Shown: positions 20,815-33,050 of the stretch, piece by piece
Layout: every line of letters starts with the position of its first letter
How positions within the stretch are numbered: the first letter of the stretch is position 1
NCBI RefSeq assembly: GCF_029525575.1
Contig: NZ_JAPDIA010000007.1
Span: 124,001 to 188,000 of the forward strand
Length of the DNA stretch: 64,000 nt
From: Cohnella rhizosphaerae
GTDB taxonomy: Bacteria; Bacillota; Bacilli; Paenibacillales; Paenibacillaceae
Direction: 5' to 3'
Position numbers and translations under genes: made by a program
Notes under the pieces: model-generated
What the model saw: the letters and a program-made list of their open reading frames with translations, nothing else
The model's database searches: none
What the model was told of the DNA's origin: nothing

Positions 20815-21009
20815 CTACGGCCAATGAAGCCTCTTACTTGGACTCGAAGCGTTCGAGAGTTCCCCTTTTGCAAGCCGCAGATTCGGATGATTTAGCTTGA
20901 TTTTCTCAGGGCTTCTAACGTATGCCGTAACGGAATCGCCGTTATCTAACGCTAATCGCATTAGAAGCTGACCGATGGCACCGCTTGCCCCAAAAATGGT
21001 GATGTTCAT
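20815..21009 (-). pseudogene. Truncated NmrA-like NAD(P)-binding protein, N-terminal fragment
   Basis: The fragment MNITIFGASGAIGQLLMRLA has the Rossmann GxxGxxG start, then VTAYVRSPEKIKLNHPNLR, and stops after about 64 residues where the family has more than 200. The remainder seems deleted; the convergent response regulator gene ends 13 bp away. A GGAAGGAG sequence upstream supports the ATG at 21007-21009. The preceding SDR gene ends just upstream, so both were one operon. Confidence 0.75.
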
Positions 21010-21035
21010 GGTCCTCTGCTCCGGCTCCTTCCGAT

Positions 21036-21696
21036 TCATATTTGATCTTGTGTAATTAATTCTTCGACTCGATCTCGTTTGGTGTACATGTCATACCAAA
21101 TATCGGCGATTTTATCTTGAACCCCCCGAATTCGGCTGCATCCAGATTCCGATCGAAAGGTGCCCTGCGTAAATTCCTTTGTCCTTTAGTTCGGTATTCA
21201 AGTTAAAAATATAATTACGAAGACCGGCGCTTGCAATTCCGACATTCCCCATCATCGGAGTTGGATGGATGGCAGAGGCTCCTGTCGTAAATAATAAAGC
21301 TCCGCTTTGTTTTTCCAACATATCCGGAAGCACTTTTCGAACACTGGATATCGCACCTAAAACGTTGAATTGAAACTGGTAAAGCGCATTTTCTTCCGTC
21401 ACCTCTAATGGACCTGCCACTGTATCGATACTTGGCGTTGGGCTGTATTCGAGTACATCGATAAATCCGTATTTTTCTTTGACGGCTGCAAAAGCTAAAC
21501 CAAGTTGGGCATTATCTAAAATGTTCGCTTGAAACGCTGCTGCTTCAACACCTAATTGTTCCAGTTCAACAACCAGTTGGTTCAACTTTTCCTCATTGCG
21601 GGCAATAAGCGCGACTCGAAATCCATTTTGTCCGAACTTCTTTGCAATAGACATTCCTAATCCCTGGCCAGCTCCGACAATCGCTATTGTTTTCAT
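21036..21696 (-). CDS. Short-chain dehydrogenase/reductase-like protein, one frameshift
   Basis: The N-terminal MKTIAIVGAGQGLGMSIAKK is the NAD(P)-binding GxxxGxG motif. The NNAG and YxxxK motifs are degenerate (LEYSPTPS, and GNVGIASAGLRNYIF where YxxxK is expected), so catalysis may differ from classical SDRs. The C run 21122-21127 has one base too many; dropping it replaces a premature stop with VQDKIADIWYDMYTKRDRVE and ends at 21036. The gene is divergent from a TetR-type regulator, which probably controls it. Confidence 0.8.
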
Positions 21697-21732
21697 ATAA
21701 CATCTTCCCTTCCATGTATTTAATTTGCATTC

Positions 21733-21767
21733 AGATAAATATTGAACGTTTTGTTGTATATTTATCT
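21733..21767. promoter_or_regulatory. Candidate TetR operator between SDR and TetR genes
   Basis: Perfect 10-bp inverted arms AGATAAATAT (21733-21742) and ATATTTATCT (21758-21767) with a 15-bp spacer lie in the divergent promoter region. They are placed to control both genes. Confidence 0.55.
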
Positions 21768-21894
21768 TAAGTCCATTATGATTAGATACAATTCAAGCTT
21801 CAATATTTAATATTTTTGTTTTTGAACTTTAAAATACAAAAGATTAAGCTTCTGTCGCATAACTATCAAAAAAAATATAAGGGAACGATTGGGT

Positions 21895-22490
21895 ATGAAC
21901 AAAAAAAACCGATTTGCGAATCATCCGCTCTAAGAGCTCTATTAAAAAAAGCATTTGCAAAACTTCTTCATGAGAAGGGATATGAAGCGATCACGATCCA
22001 AGATATTGCCGATAAGGCGATGATCAACCGAAATACGTTTTATCTCCATTATCAGAACAAGCCCGATCTATTGCATTCCTATATGAAAGAACAATTGGAT
22101 GAAGTAAACAATACGCTCACACTTTGTTCCAGCAGGAACAGTCCGCTTCGTGTTTCCAAGCTGGAAAGTCTCATGCAGACCATACTCGAAAAAATTAACG
22201 ATAACATTCCTTTTTATAAAGCAATGCTAGTTGATGAGAATGGCATTCATGGTTTTCAATCTAAGATGGAAAATCTTATAAAAAGCACAGTAAATGATGG
22301 CTTGGATAACGTTCCATTAGCGATCTCCAAGGAATTACTGCTTCAATATGTTGCGTCGACTTTTATGGGAGTTGTGGTCTGGTGGGTACAAAATATTAAT
22401 TCTTATGCGCCGGAGGAAATTGCATCTCAATTCGGTAAAATTTTAACCCAAGGTCATTTCAAAGCTGCGGGTATCATCATCGATGAATGA
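21895..22490 (+). CDS. TetR/AcrR-family transcriptional regulator, probable N-terminal frameshift
   Basis: The DNA-binding domain contains ITIQDIADKAMINRNTFYLH, the TetR helix-turn-helix, followed by a ligand domain ending in VASTFMGVVVWWVQNIN. The likely start is the ATG at 21895-21897. From there MNKKTDLRIIRSK, a typical TetR start, is obtained only if the run of eight A at 21901-21908 loses one base, and a second adjustment is needed before RALLKKAFAKLL. As read, the main frame is open back to 21816 with no sensible start. It probably represses the divergent SDR gene. Confidence 0.8.
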
Positions 22491-22506
22491 ATGTGGAGGG
22501 CTCCCC

Positions 22507-25058
22507 ATGATCGTACGTACGAAGCTCTATATCCCCCCATGTGCGTCACGAGGTGGTGGCTAGACCGAGGCTGACTCATAGGCTCAACGAGGGAATGCAA
22601 GTCAAACTGACGCATATCTCCGCGCAAGCCGGCTATGGCAAAACAACCGCGTTAAGCCAATGGGCGAAACAAGGCGACGCGCTTGTCGCCTGGATGTCGC
22701 TGGATGCGAGGGATAACGATTATATTCAATTTTGGAACGGCGTTACGGCCTCTATTCAGGAGTTAGTCCCAGGCTTTGGAGAGGAGATCTGCGCTTTCCT
22801 TGAAAAGGGGCTTGGGGCGTCGCGGGCATATGCGGTGCCTTCGCTGCTGAACGATCTGGATCGGTTAACGAACGAGCTTGCGATCGTTCTTGATGACTAT
22901 CACTTCATCGAGAGCGCTATGATTCATGAGTCTTTGGCTTATCTGCTTGAACATCTGCCCGCCCACATTCATCTCTATATCGCGAGCCGCAACGAGTTGG
23001 CGATCCCGACCGCCAGACTTATGGCCAAGGGCGAATGCAATCTCATCACGATGCAGGACATGCGCTTCCTGCTGGACGAAGGGCATGTCTTCTTCCGGAA
23101 CATGACGGAATTAGGGTTAACTGCAGCGCAAGTGGCGGAGCTGCTTCACCAGACCGAGGGCTGGATCAGCGGGCTGGAGCTGGCGGCGATCTCTCTGAGG
23201 AACAGCGATAATATCGCTGAATCCATCCGTCAATTCAACGGGCGACAGCATCATATATCGGATTATTTGCTGGAAGAAGTCTTCCGTCATCTAACGGAAG
23301 ATATGCGATCCTTTCTCATAGCGACGTCTATTCTAAGTCGAATGAATGCTTCCCTATGTCAGGCTGTAACCGGGCGGCAGGATAGCGAGCGCTATCTGGA
23401 GAGATTAGCGCAGTTGAACTTGTTCATCATCCCTCTCGACGATCAGCGGAGCTGGTACCGGTATCATCATTTGTTCTCGGACTTTCTGCAGCGCATGGGG
23501 GCGAGGACGGATACGAACGACTGGGCGCAAGCGCATGGGAATGCCGCTTGCTGGTTGGAGCGCAACGGGCTGGACGAGGATGCGATGGAGCATTACCTGG
23601 CAGGACATCACTATGCGGATGCCGTTCGATTAATCGAGAAAAATCTGGATGCGCTTGTGCAGTCCGAGAGTATTGCGTTTATCAGATGGATGAAGGCGAT
23701 CCCGGAGTCCTATTTTGCCGAGAAGCCCTTGGTCGAATTGTTCTATATCACGGTGCTATCGGGGACAGGGGATCATGAAGCGGCTTCTCTTCGAATCGGA
23801 CAGGCCCGGGCTCGGTTCCAAGCGCTGAAGGATAAGCTGAGTGAGCCGGAATGGAAGCAAGCAATGGGCAATATTTACTTTTTCAGCGCGGTCGACGCTT
23901 TTCTGAAAAAAGGACTTGGTCAAAACCTCCGAATACTATGAGCGATGTGAACGCTATATGCCGGAGGGCAGCGTCTTTCAAACGATGTGGCGCTACCAGT
24001 ATGTCGGCTATAACCCCTTTACGGATTATTTGGCGCATATCAATGATCTTCATGCACTCGATGTGTTCCTATCCCGCTGGACCGATGTGTTGGGAAACAA
24101 GACCGAGTATCCGCTTGCGGGCACCTTCCTCGCCGCTTACAGCAAATTGCTGTACGAGTGGGATCGGCTGGAGGAGGCGGAACGGTATGCGAATCTGGCG
24201 CTTGGACGAAGGGATGTCCGGCCTTATGTACGGATCTTCACGCAGGTCGCCATCGGCGCTTCATGGATTCAACAGGCCTTAGGCCGACCGGACCGCGCTT
24301 CGGAGCTGCTCGCGGACTTGAAGTCGCAGCTCGACACGCCCGTATATCGATTGTTCATGCTGAAGATCGAAGCCGAGCAGGCTTGTCTGGCGCTGCGCCA
24401 GGGCGCCGTCGAAGAGGCGCTCGCGTGGCTGCAGGACTGCGGCTTGTCCCATACGGACGAAGTCGCGCTCGATCAGGTGCAAGCGCATATGGCGTATGCC
24501 AGGGTGCTCGCGGCAGGCGGACGGCCGGAAGAAGCGCTGGGATTATTGGACCGGCTGAATGCGCTGCTGCGCAGGGAGGATCATCTCCGGGACCGCATCA
24601 AGGTGCTTATCCTGCAGGGCGTGATCTTGCAGCGCATGAGCCGGGCGGCGGAGGCGCTGGCCAAGCTGGAGACCGCGCTGCAGCTGGCCGGGCCCGAAGG
24701 CTATATCCGGAGCTTCGTCGACGAAGGCGCGGAGATGGAGCTGCTGCTGTCCGCGTATGTGAAGACAAGGCCGAAGGCTCCCGTTCGCGTTGCGCCAGGT
24801 GATGCTTGGGCTTATGCCAAGCGGCTGCTTCAAGCGATGCAGTCCGCGCCGGAACCGATGAGAAGCGTGCTGACCGAACAGGAAACGAAGATCCTGCAGC
24901 TGATCGCGGACGGCCTGCCGAATAAGGAAATCGCCCTTCGCCTGAACATTACGGGGGAGACCGTCAAGACGCACATTAAAAGCGTGTACAGAAAGCTTGA
25001 GGTAAACAACCGCGTACGAGCACTTCAGCGTGCTAGAGAATTAAGCATATTGGGCTGA
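22507..25058 (+). CDS. MalT-like LuxR-family ATP-dependent regulator, two frameshifts
   Basis: The ATG at 22507 follows GGAGGG and begins MIVRTKLYIP, the MalT-family N-terminus. One C too many in 22533-22538 shifts the frame. The NTPase has [16 protein letters not shown] (Walker A) and [11 protein letters not shown] (Walker B), then winged-helix and TPR-like segments. An extra A in 23906-23911 breaks the frame once more; corrected it reads LKKDLVKTSEYYERCERYMP. The C-terminus has the LuxR helix-turn-helix LTEQETKILQLIADGLPNKE followed by ITGETVKTHIKSVYRKL. Such regulators bind ATP and an inducer and activate nearby genes; the SLH surface protein gene follows after a terminator. It is a paralogue of the regulator at 36.8-39.4 kb. 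Confidence 0.9.
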
Positions 25059-25074
25059 CATCCTTCTCCCGCGC

Positions 25075-25103
25075 ATCCCCCCGGACGGGGGGATTTTTTT
25101 TTT
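25075..25103 (+). terminator. Rho-independent terminator after the MalT-like regulator
   Basis: A self-complementary GC-rich stem ATCCCCCCGGACGGGGGGAT is followed by a run of T. Confidence 0.85.
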
Positions 25104-25150
25104 ATCCCCTATCGTTTTATAGTAGGTTGAAGTTTCAAGAATCGACAAGA

Positions 25151-25180
25151 AGTCACCTGAATAAGCAGTCACCAGAATAA
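25151..25180 (+). promoter_or_regulatory. Tandem 14-bp direct repeat upstream of the GLUG/SLH protein
   Basis: AGTCACCTGAATAA (25151-25164) and AGTCACCAGAATAA (25167-25180) repeat with a 16-bp period immediately before the GTG start at 25190. They could be activator sites or an untranslated-leader element. Confidence 0.4.
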
Positions 25181-25189
25181 AGAAGTGGA

Positions 25190-28100
25190 GTGAATGACAA
25201 GTTGCTGAAGAAGGGCGCTATTCTTTTATTGCTGGCGTTGATGGTATGGTCCTCATTTTCGTTTGCGTCGCCGGCTTCGGCCGATACGGGTTCCATTGAC
25301 ACGAGCAAGATGTTTAAGTGTGCAGATGAGCTTGACTATTGCAAGTTTCCGGGAACGCAGGTTGTCTATTTTGGCGCGAACGGAGCCTATAATTCTGCTA
25401 CGTTTACCTCAGGTGTGACATGTATGATCGATCATCTCCATGTCAGCGATCCCATCAATGGTGTAAAGAAAGCGTGTTACGTCTCCAAAGGGAGTGTGGA
25501 GTATTACAGCACTGGCGCTGCAACCGGGAGTGCGCCAACCGATAGTAATTCATATGAAGTGGGGGCAACTGTTACGGTTCCGGACCAAGGGGGGGCTGGA
25601 GAGACCGGGTTTTATCTTCGCGGGCTGGAATACGATGTGGGATGGAACGGGGACTCTCTATCCTGCAGGCACTACCTTCACGATGGGGAATGCCAACTTA
25701 AGGTTGTATGACTGGTGGAAGTGGGGGAGAGCCTGCAGCGTCCGTGTATAGTGGCACGGGAACAGCGAATGATCCGTTTCAGATTGCAACTCCCCTGCAA
25801 TTAGATAAGCTCAGAAACTACTTCTTGGAGAGTGGCTTGTATTTCAAGCTCACGGCCGATCTGGACCTGAGCGATTATCGGTCAGGAGCAGGCTGGGAGC
25901 CCATCGGGGGAGAAAATACGCCATTTAGGGGGGAATCTGGATGGCAATGGACACAAGATCACGAACCTCTTTATTGATCGGTCAGCCGGTTTTACAGGGC
26001 TATTTGGTTTTATTAACAACGAAAATGCCAGCGTGACCAATCTGAAACTAGTGGATGTGAATATTAAAGGATCTAACTACGTTGGTGGTTTGGCAGGTTG
26101 GAATAGCGGAACGATGAGCAACATCTATGTTACGGGAAGTATAACAGGCGTTACGAAAACAGGCGGTTTGGCAGGTGGAAATGGAGGAGCAATTGCCAAC
26201 AGTTTTGTTGCAGGAAGTATAACAGGAAGCTATACTGCCGGCGGCTTCGTAGGCGAAAATTATGGTCCGATTGACCAAAGCTATCATACGGGAAGTATAA
26301 CAGGGACCGAAAGTGTCGGCGGCTTGGTCGGCGAAAATAACGCTCCAATCAGCAACAGCTATCATACGGGAAGTATAACAGGGACCCATAATGTCGGCGG
26401 CTTGATCGGTGATAATTATGCTCCGATTGACAAGAGCTATGCCGCGGGAAGCGTAACAGGAAGCAGTGCAGCAGGCGGTTTGGTCGGTAATAATTATGCT
26501 ACGGTTAGCGATAGCTTCTATGACTCGGAAACAACCAACCAATCGGATACAGGCAAGGGCATTGGCTTATCGACTTTAGATATGGGGAAGCAAAGTACCT
26601 ATGCGGGCTGGGATTTTACAAGCATATGGGGGGATAAACGCGTCAGGCAATGACGGATATCCTTATCTGCGTGCGATACAAAAATTTGTGACTTACGATG
26701 GTAACGGCAGCGATAGCGGGATCACACCGGCAGATAGCAGCTCGTATGAGCAGGGTGTCACGGCATCGGTGTATGGCAACACAGGCAGCTTGGCCAAGAC
26801 GGGCTACACGTTCGCGGGCTGGAATACGCAAGCGGACGGCAGCGGTACGGATTACGCCGCGGGCGCTTCGTTCACGATGGGGACGGCGGATGTGACGCTG
26901 TACGCCAAGTGGACGAAGAATCCTACGTACACTGTGAGCTATAATGCCAACGGAGCTACGTCCGGAAGCGCGCCGGCGGACAGCGGTTTGTACGAGCAGA
27001 ACGCTGCGGTGTCGTTGTCCGGCAACGTCAGCGGCTTGGCCAAGACAGGCTACACGTTCGCGGGCTGGAACACGCAAGCGGACGGCAGCGGCACGGACTA
27101 TGCCGCAGGCGCTTCGTTCACGATGGGGACGGCGGACGTGACGCTGTACGCGAAGTGGCTGCCGGCGAGTACATCCAATGACAGCGGAAGTGGATCGACG
27201 GGACCGACGGGATCGGCGGCTGCCGGCAATAACGTCGTCTCGTCGGACGGTACGCTCACGCTTCCCGTCGGCAAGTCAGGCGAGGTTAGCCTGGGGAACC
27301 GGGTCAAGGTCGTGATTCCCGCCGATGCCTCCGGCAAAGCGCTGAGAATCACGATCCAACAAGTGACGGACACGCAAAATCTGCTTACAAGCCATGACGT
27401 GCCGGCCACCCCGGTCTATGAAATTCTGAAAAGCTTCGCGGAAAACTTCGAGAAGGATATCACGCTGATCTTCACGTTCGATCCGCAAGTGTTAAAAGGC
27501 AATCAAATCCCTGCCGTATTCTTCTATGACGAAGCAAAGAAGACCTGGGTCAAGGTCGGAGGCACGGTGAACGGGAATACGATTACCGTCAAGGTGAATC
27601 ACTTAACCAAATTCGCGGTCTTCGGCGTAGGCGAAGGGGCAGACCCGACGGACGGCGCGACGCCGTCGATCAGCCTCGGCGACATCTCGGGACACTGGGC
27701 GGAGACGAAAATCAAGCAAGCGGTCGGCATGCAAATCGTCGGCGGCTATCCGGACGGGTCGTTCAAGCCGAATGCCGCGGTGACGCGCGCGGAATTCGCG
27801 GTCATGCTGATGAATGCGTTGAAGCCGCAGCAAGAGGGAGCGGCGCTTGCATTCGCCGATAAGGAGCAGATCGGCGCCTGGGCGCAGCGAGCCGTCGCGC
27901 AAGCCGTGCAGGCCAGCATCATTCATGGATACGAGGACGGCACCTTCCGTCCGAATGCGAAGATTACGCGTGCCGAGATGGCGGTCATGATCTCGAGCGC
28001 GCTGGGACAGTCCGTCCAAGCGACGGCAACCGGCTTCGCCGATGACCAGGATATTCCGGCATGGGCCAAAGGAGCGGTCGCGGCCCTGAGCCAGCTGGGC

Positions 28101-28205
28101 ATCGTCGAAGGCAGCGGCGCGAACCGGTATGCGCCGGGGAACCCTGCGACGAGAGCAGAGGCCGTGACGGTGCTGCTGAACATGCTGGCGCAAGCGAACG
28201 GGTGA
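25190..28205 (+). CDS. SLH-anchored surface protein with GLUG and InlB-type repeats, four frameshifts
   Basis: A GTG start and signal peptide (AILLLLALMVWSSFSFASPA) lead a protein of about 1,000 residues. Modules in order: one InlB-like (Listeria-Bacteroides) repeat at 25.5-25.7 kb, a start-of-helix segment (NDPFQIATPLQLDKL), six GLUG repeats at 26.08-26.53 kb (GGLAGWNSGTMSNIYVTGSI type), two InlB-like repeats (GYTFAGWNTQADGSGTDYAA), a ZU5-like region, and three SLH domains (WAETKIKQAVGMQIVGGYPD type) at 27.67-28.19 kb. Frames join at G runs 25589-25595, 25928-25933 and 26628-26633 (each one base too many) and at an unresolved point near 25700-25725. The SLH domains should bind pyruvylated wall polymer and display the repeats on the cell surface. 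Confidence 0.88.
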
Positions 28206-28328
28206 AAGAAAAGCTGACGATAAGCTGGTTTTGACGCCGGTGATGTCTGCGGAGCCCATATCCTTGACTAATGAAGAACTCTGGATCAGGAACGTCAAGA
28301 TGATCCGGCGATAGTGGTAAGACATATC

Positions 28329-28386
28329 AAGGCATCCACTCGGGTGCCTTTCATTTTCGCTTTATAGATGATACGGTGAACCGTAT
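28329..28386. repeat. Intergenic repeat with two small hairpins
   Basis: AAGGCA...TGCCTT (28329-28350) is followed by a second palindrome, ATACGGTGAACCGTAT (28371-28386). A diverged copy of the whole unit lies at about 36556-36612. The stretch 28206-28472 otherwise carries no gene. Confidence 0.5.
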
Positions 28387-28472
28387 CACAACGGCGAAAA
28401 TACCAATGCATTATTATATAAAAAGTAAATTATTGATGATGGAAGAGTTGTTAAAGTTATTTATTACCCGCT

Positions 28473-28833
28473 TTATCGGCGGTTCGGTGCGGGAGTCGAG
28501 CCGACTACGCCGTAGCGGTATAGCACCTTGCGGCCGATCCAGCCGACGATGCGGTCGGTTATGAAGCCCATCAGGCCGAGGCTGATCAGGCCGACGAAGA
28601 TCCAGTCCGTCCGGAAGAACAGCCGCGAGTTCCAGATCAGGAAGCCGACGCCTTCGCTCGCCGCCATCATCTCCGCGCCGATGATAGCCATGTAGGAGGT
28701 GCCCATCGCGAGGCGGATGCCGGTGAACATGTAAGGCGTCGTGGCCGGAATGGCGACGTGCAGCAGAATTTGCCATTCCGAAGCGCCCATGCTGCTGGCG
28801 GAGCGGACCTTGTCCTCCTCCAGCGACAGCAGC
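28473..28833 (-). pseudogene. ABC transporter permease fragment, SsuC/TauC type, C-terminal part
   Basis: The frame LLSLEEDKVRSASSMGASEW continues into LHVAIPATTPYMFTGIRLAM and FLIWNSRLFFRTDWIFVGLI, the EAA loop and last helices of a nitrate/sulfonate/taurine-type permease. The N-terminal half is absent; a stop codon lies immediately upstream in frame. It is a stranded remnant with no partner genes nearby. Confidence 0.8.
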
Positions 28834-28849
28834 TAAACCCCGGTTGTTA

Positions 28850-28884
28850 AAACCCGGCCTCTCAACTTGGGAGACCGGGTTTTT
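28850..28884. terminator. Rho-independent terminator-like hairpin
   Basis: AAACCCGG (28850-28857) pairs with CCGGGTTT (28875-28882), with an inner TCTC/GAGA pairing, and is followed by T. It is a scar of the gene to which the permease fragment belonged, or insulates the gene downstream. Confidence 0.6.
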
Positions 28885-29037
28885 GCCGATCTTTTCATTT
28901 TTTTGTTTTTCCCAACATTATTCGTATAATCGACAAATTATCCTATATATTTCCGCTGCTATGGTATCATAGGTGGAAGAATACCTGTCAAGAGAATATT
29001 CAATAGCGTGTATAAAGAGGAATTGGGGAGGTTCGAG

Positions 29038-32000
29038 ATGTTTCAATCCAAACGATTGTACCACTTTGTTATTTTTCTTATCTTGTCTGGTTTAATTCCA
29101 ATTCCTTCCACGGTGGGGGCAGAAGCGTCTTCTTCTGTTGTGATTGCCCAGATTGCCGCGTCTCCACTGCATGCCTTAGTCTTGACGGAGAGCGGCGAAG
29201 TGTACGGTTGGGGCTCGAATGCAAATGGGGCCCTTGGAGACGGCACTGATGAAGCAAGAACGGAAGATTTGACGAAGGCCCAAGGGTTACCTGCAATTAA
29301 AGCGGTTAGTACCGGGTATCTTTCGTCATATGCTTTGACCAACGAAGGCGAGTTGTATGCTTGGGGGCGCAATTATTATGGTCAGCTAGGCGGGGGGGGG
29401 GCGAGCTGGGGAATTACGCTTCCCAGAAAGATTGAAGGGCTTCCTAAATTAGTTCAAATAGAGGGTGGAAACGAGTTTGCTGTAGCGCTAGCAGCCTCAG
29501 GGGGAAGTATACACCTTCGGTGTCAATTCTGTAGGGCAGCTAGGTGATGGAACAACCGTTGAACGCAGCAATCCCGCAAAAGTGCCAGGGCTTCCTTTCA
29601 TCAAGGAGATATCCGTCGGAATGCATCATACATTGGCGTTATCCGAATCGGGAGAAGTCTATGCCTGGGGTAGTAATAATTCCGGACAGCTTGGAGACGA
29701 GACAACAATAAACAGAACATCTCCTGTTCGAATAACAGGCTTACCCAAGATAAAGGCTCTGTCTGCAGGGGTCTATCACACGCTCGCGCTAGCCGATAAT
29801 GGCGATGTTTATGGTTGGGGTTCGAATGAATATGGACAACTAGGCCAAGTTAGCACAGACAACGTAATGACTCCTAACTTAATCGATACATTTCCCAAAT
29901 CGCGAGCAATAGCTGCCAGTGCAAGCGACTCTTCTGTAATTACGACTACAGGTGAAGTTTATGTATTAGGAACCGTTCAAAATGAAAATTCGCCTTCAAG
30001 TAATGTGCCACGGAAGATGGAAGCAGTGTCCGGTGCAGAGACAATTGCCAGCGGGAGCGACTATACATTATGTGTTTTGAATTCCGGGGGAAGTATACGG
30101 ATGGGGCAGCAACGAGTATGGACAGCTCTTGCTAGGGCCGTCCAACAAATCAATGCCAGTAAAGTTATCGGAGATGAATCATATCAGCCAAATTTCTGCC
30201 GGCTATCATAATACGGGAGTTGTTTCAAGTTCGGGCGAGCTATTCGCCTGGGGTATGAACAATTATGGCCAGCTAGGAGATGGAACGACGGAGGATCGGG
30301 GTAAGCCAGTATTAATTTCTAATCTTCCGCCTTTAAAAAAAGTTGAAAAAGGCTCCGATTATACTTTAGCAGTCTCGGTGGATGGAATCGTTTACGGATG
30401 GGGGAGCAATTACTATGGAACAATCGGGGATGGAACGACGATAAATAAAACTACGCCCACCTGGGTTAAAGGCCTTAGCAACGTCAAAGATGTTGCCACT
30501 GCTTATTTTACATCGGCAGCCTTGACGGAAAACGGTGAAGTTTACACTTGGGGGGCTAGGATATCAGCAATCGCCAGAAATTCTAAATGGTCTTCCGCCT
30601 ATTTCGAATATTACGGCGGGTGATGATGGCACTGTTATGGCCGTGTCTGAGGATGGAGAAGTTTTTATGTGGGGGTGGATATCTGCCCTGGGGGGATTTA
30701 AATCTGTTCCAATAAAAGTAGATGGACTAGCGTCCATTAAAAATGCAGCAGTGGGAGCAAATGCTACATATGCTGTTTCAGTTAGCGGTGAAGTCTATGC
30801 TTGGGGTTCAAACGACCGGGGACAGCTTGGGGACGGTACATATGAATCAAAGTCTACACCCACCCTTATTCAAGGGTTATCGGGGATCATCTCCGTGTCC
30901 GCGGGAAGAGGGGGGGCATGTCCATGCCATGACCCAATTCGGTGAGGTATACGAATGGGGAAGCGACAGCAACAGCGATCCGATATCGATCCGCAAGCTT
31001 CCTTTTAATGAGAAGATATCAAGTATCTCCTCTAAATTTTCTCATACGATTGCTTTGTCAACAAGCGGAAACCTTTATGTGTGGGGCACCAACGATTATG
31101 GCGAAATAGGGGACGGCACAAGATATTCAAAGGTTCCGACAAACCTCTCAAGCAAAATTAAAAACAGTATCTTGGCTTTACCGGATAACGAACCGCCGTA
31201 TTGGCCCGGCAACAGTACTCTTCAGGTTAGCGAGGTTGGGAGTACGGAGGCGACTCTTGCTTGGACTCCGGCAGTGGATAACAAAGAAGTGAGCGGCTAC
31301 GCGTTATTTTCTATCGTCGGGATCACGTTGTCTGAAGTTGCAGTTGTAGATCACGGGATTACAAAATATAAATTAACGAATCTTACCCCTGATACGCAGT
31401 ATACATTCATGCTTAAAGCAAAAGATGGCACTTCAAACTGGAGCGATTACAGCCCGGAAATAAACTTCCGGACAAGCCCGAGAGGCGAAGATCCAGGGAG
31501 CGGCACTCCAGGAAGCGGCACTCCGGGAGGCGGCACTCCAGGAAGCGGCACTCCTAGTGTTGATATGCCCGAGGAGTCATCCGATCTGCCATGGGACATG
31601 AGCACCTCAGTCATGCCGAATGGAAAACAATCCATCCAAATTCAACTCAAAGATAATGGTCTTGAGGAGCTCATGAGGAACGACGAATTCAAGAGCTCGA
31701 AAATCTTTCAGATCACATCGAGCGATCGGGCGGACCGGTATAAAGTCACCTTGCCGATTAAGTTTCTTTCCGGCATGTCGTCTCTTGAAGCCTCTTCATT
31801 GCTTCGGATCTCGACGCCAGATGGATGGTGGCAGCTCCCAGTATCGACTTTATTGAAGGGGCTGAACGTAACGGCATCTGAACCTGTCGTTATTTCCATT
31901 GAGCATGCAGGCACGGAATATGAAGAGACCTTGCAGCAACAATTGGCGGGTAGCGGAGTGCGGCCGCTGGGCAAGTTGTTGGATTTCTCGGTAACGGTTA

Positions 32001-32780
32001 GCAACCAGCCCGTTAACCAGTTCTCGGAGTACGCAGAACATGGACTAGTCGTTGAGACCAAGCAGATTCCACTAAATCAACTGGCGGGATTGACATATGA
32101 CCCCGTAGCAGAAAGATTCGTTCCCGTGCCAATTAAGACTGAATGGAATGACGGAGTTCTCCACGTTTCTTTGTATAAAAAAAGGGAACTCGGTTTATAC
32201 AGTGGTAATGACTGAAAAGGCGTCATATCAGGATGTTGCGGTGAACAGCATGTATAAGGCAAGCATCGAGGCCTTATCCAATCGTTTGGTTCTTAAAGGG
32301 TTTGGCGATGGAACGTTCAAACCGGAAAAATCAATTACTCGTGCGGAATTTGCCGCCATATTAAACAGATCGCTGGGTATTTTGCCGGGCAGCGATCAAT
32401 CAACAAGTCAATTTGAGGACGTCAAGAAGGGCGCTTGGTATGAGAAAGATATCGATTCGGCCGTATTTGCGGGATTAATTACGGGATACTCCCCTACTTC
32501 CTTTAAGCCCGATCAGACGATAACACATCAAGAGATGATCGTGATGCTTGTAAGGGCTTATGAGTATGTGCATGCCGACTCTGTAAATGCAACAGGTATC
32601 GCAACTCCTGCAGCCTTAAAACTGCCGGAGTGGTTTATCCCGGCCTATCAGAAAGCCATTCAGGAAGGTATCCTTCTTTCGGGCGGGGATCCCTTTACAT
32701 TCCATCCGGCTCAAACGGCAACCCGACAAGAAAGCGCGTATCTGTTGCACCGTCTGCTTGAAATTTTAGTGTTCATCTAA
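29038..32780 (+). CDS. SLH-anchored RCC1-repeat surface protein, five frameshifts
   Basis: The ATG at 29038 follows GGGGAGG and begins with a signal peptide (FVIFLILSGLIPIPSTVGA). At least ten RCC1-type repeats follow (GEVYGWGSNANGALGDGT, GEVYAWGSNNSGQLGDET, GELFAWGMNNYGQLGDGT), forming a predicted beta-propeller to about 31.15 kb. Then come a fibronectin type III domain (ATLAWTPAVDNKEVSGYALF), a Gly-Ser-Thr-Pro linker (GSGTPGSGTPGGGTPGSGTP), an uncharacterised beta domain, and three SLH domains (32.2-32.78 kb). Joins are one-base excesses in G runs 29500-29504, 30086-30090, 30550-30555 and 30910-30916 and in the A run 32177-32183. Every corrected join restores a perfect RCC1 or SLH reading. 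Ligand unknown. Confidence 0.88.
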
Positions 32781-32875
32781 ATGTTATAGGCTGATTTAGC
32801 GAATTTTCAAAACTCATGCGGCTTGCGAAAAATCAAACTTAGTTAAAAAAGTCATAATACCTTTGAATCCTTAAG

Positions 32876-32900
32876 GGCGGCCCCAGGGCCGCCTTTGTTT
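32876..32900 (+). terminator. Rho-independent terminator after the RCC1/SLH gene
   Basis: GGCGGCC (32876-32882) pairs with GGCCGCC (32887-32893) and is followed by a T-rich tract. The rest of 32781-33050 shows no gene. Confidence 0.75.
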
Positions 32901-33050
32901 TCGCCGTTAGACCCGTTAAGGAGAACCGTATCATAAATAAGGGTAAGTTTTAAATATGCTCCCCTTTAAGCAGACAGGTTTAATAAATAAACCTGCTACT
33001 TACAGAGGCGCATATCAGTTACCGTGGATATCGAAGTCCTTTTGTGTCCT

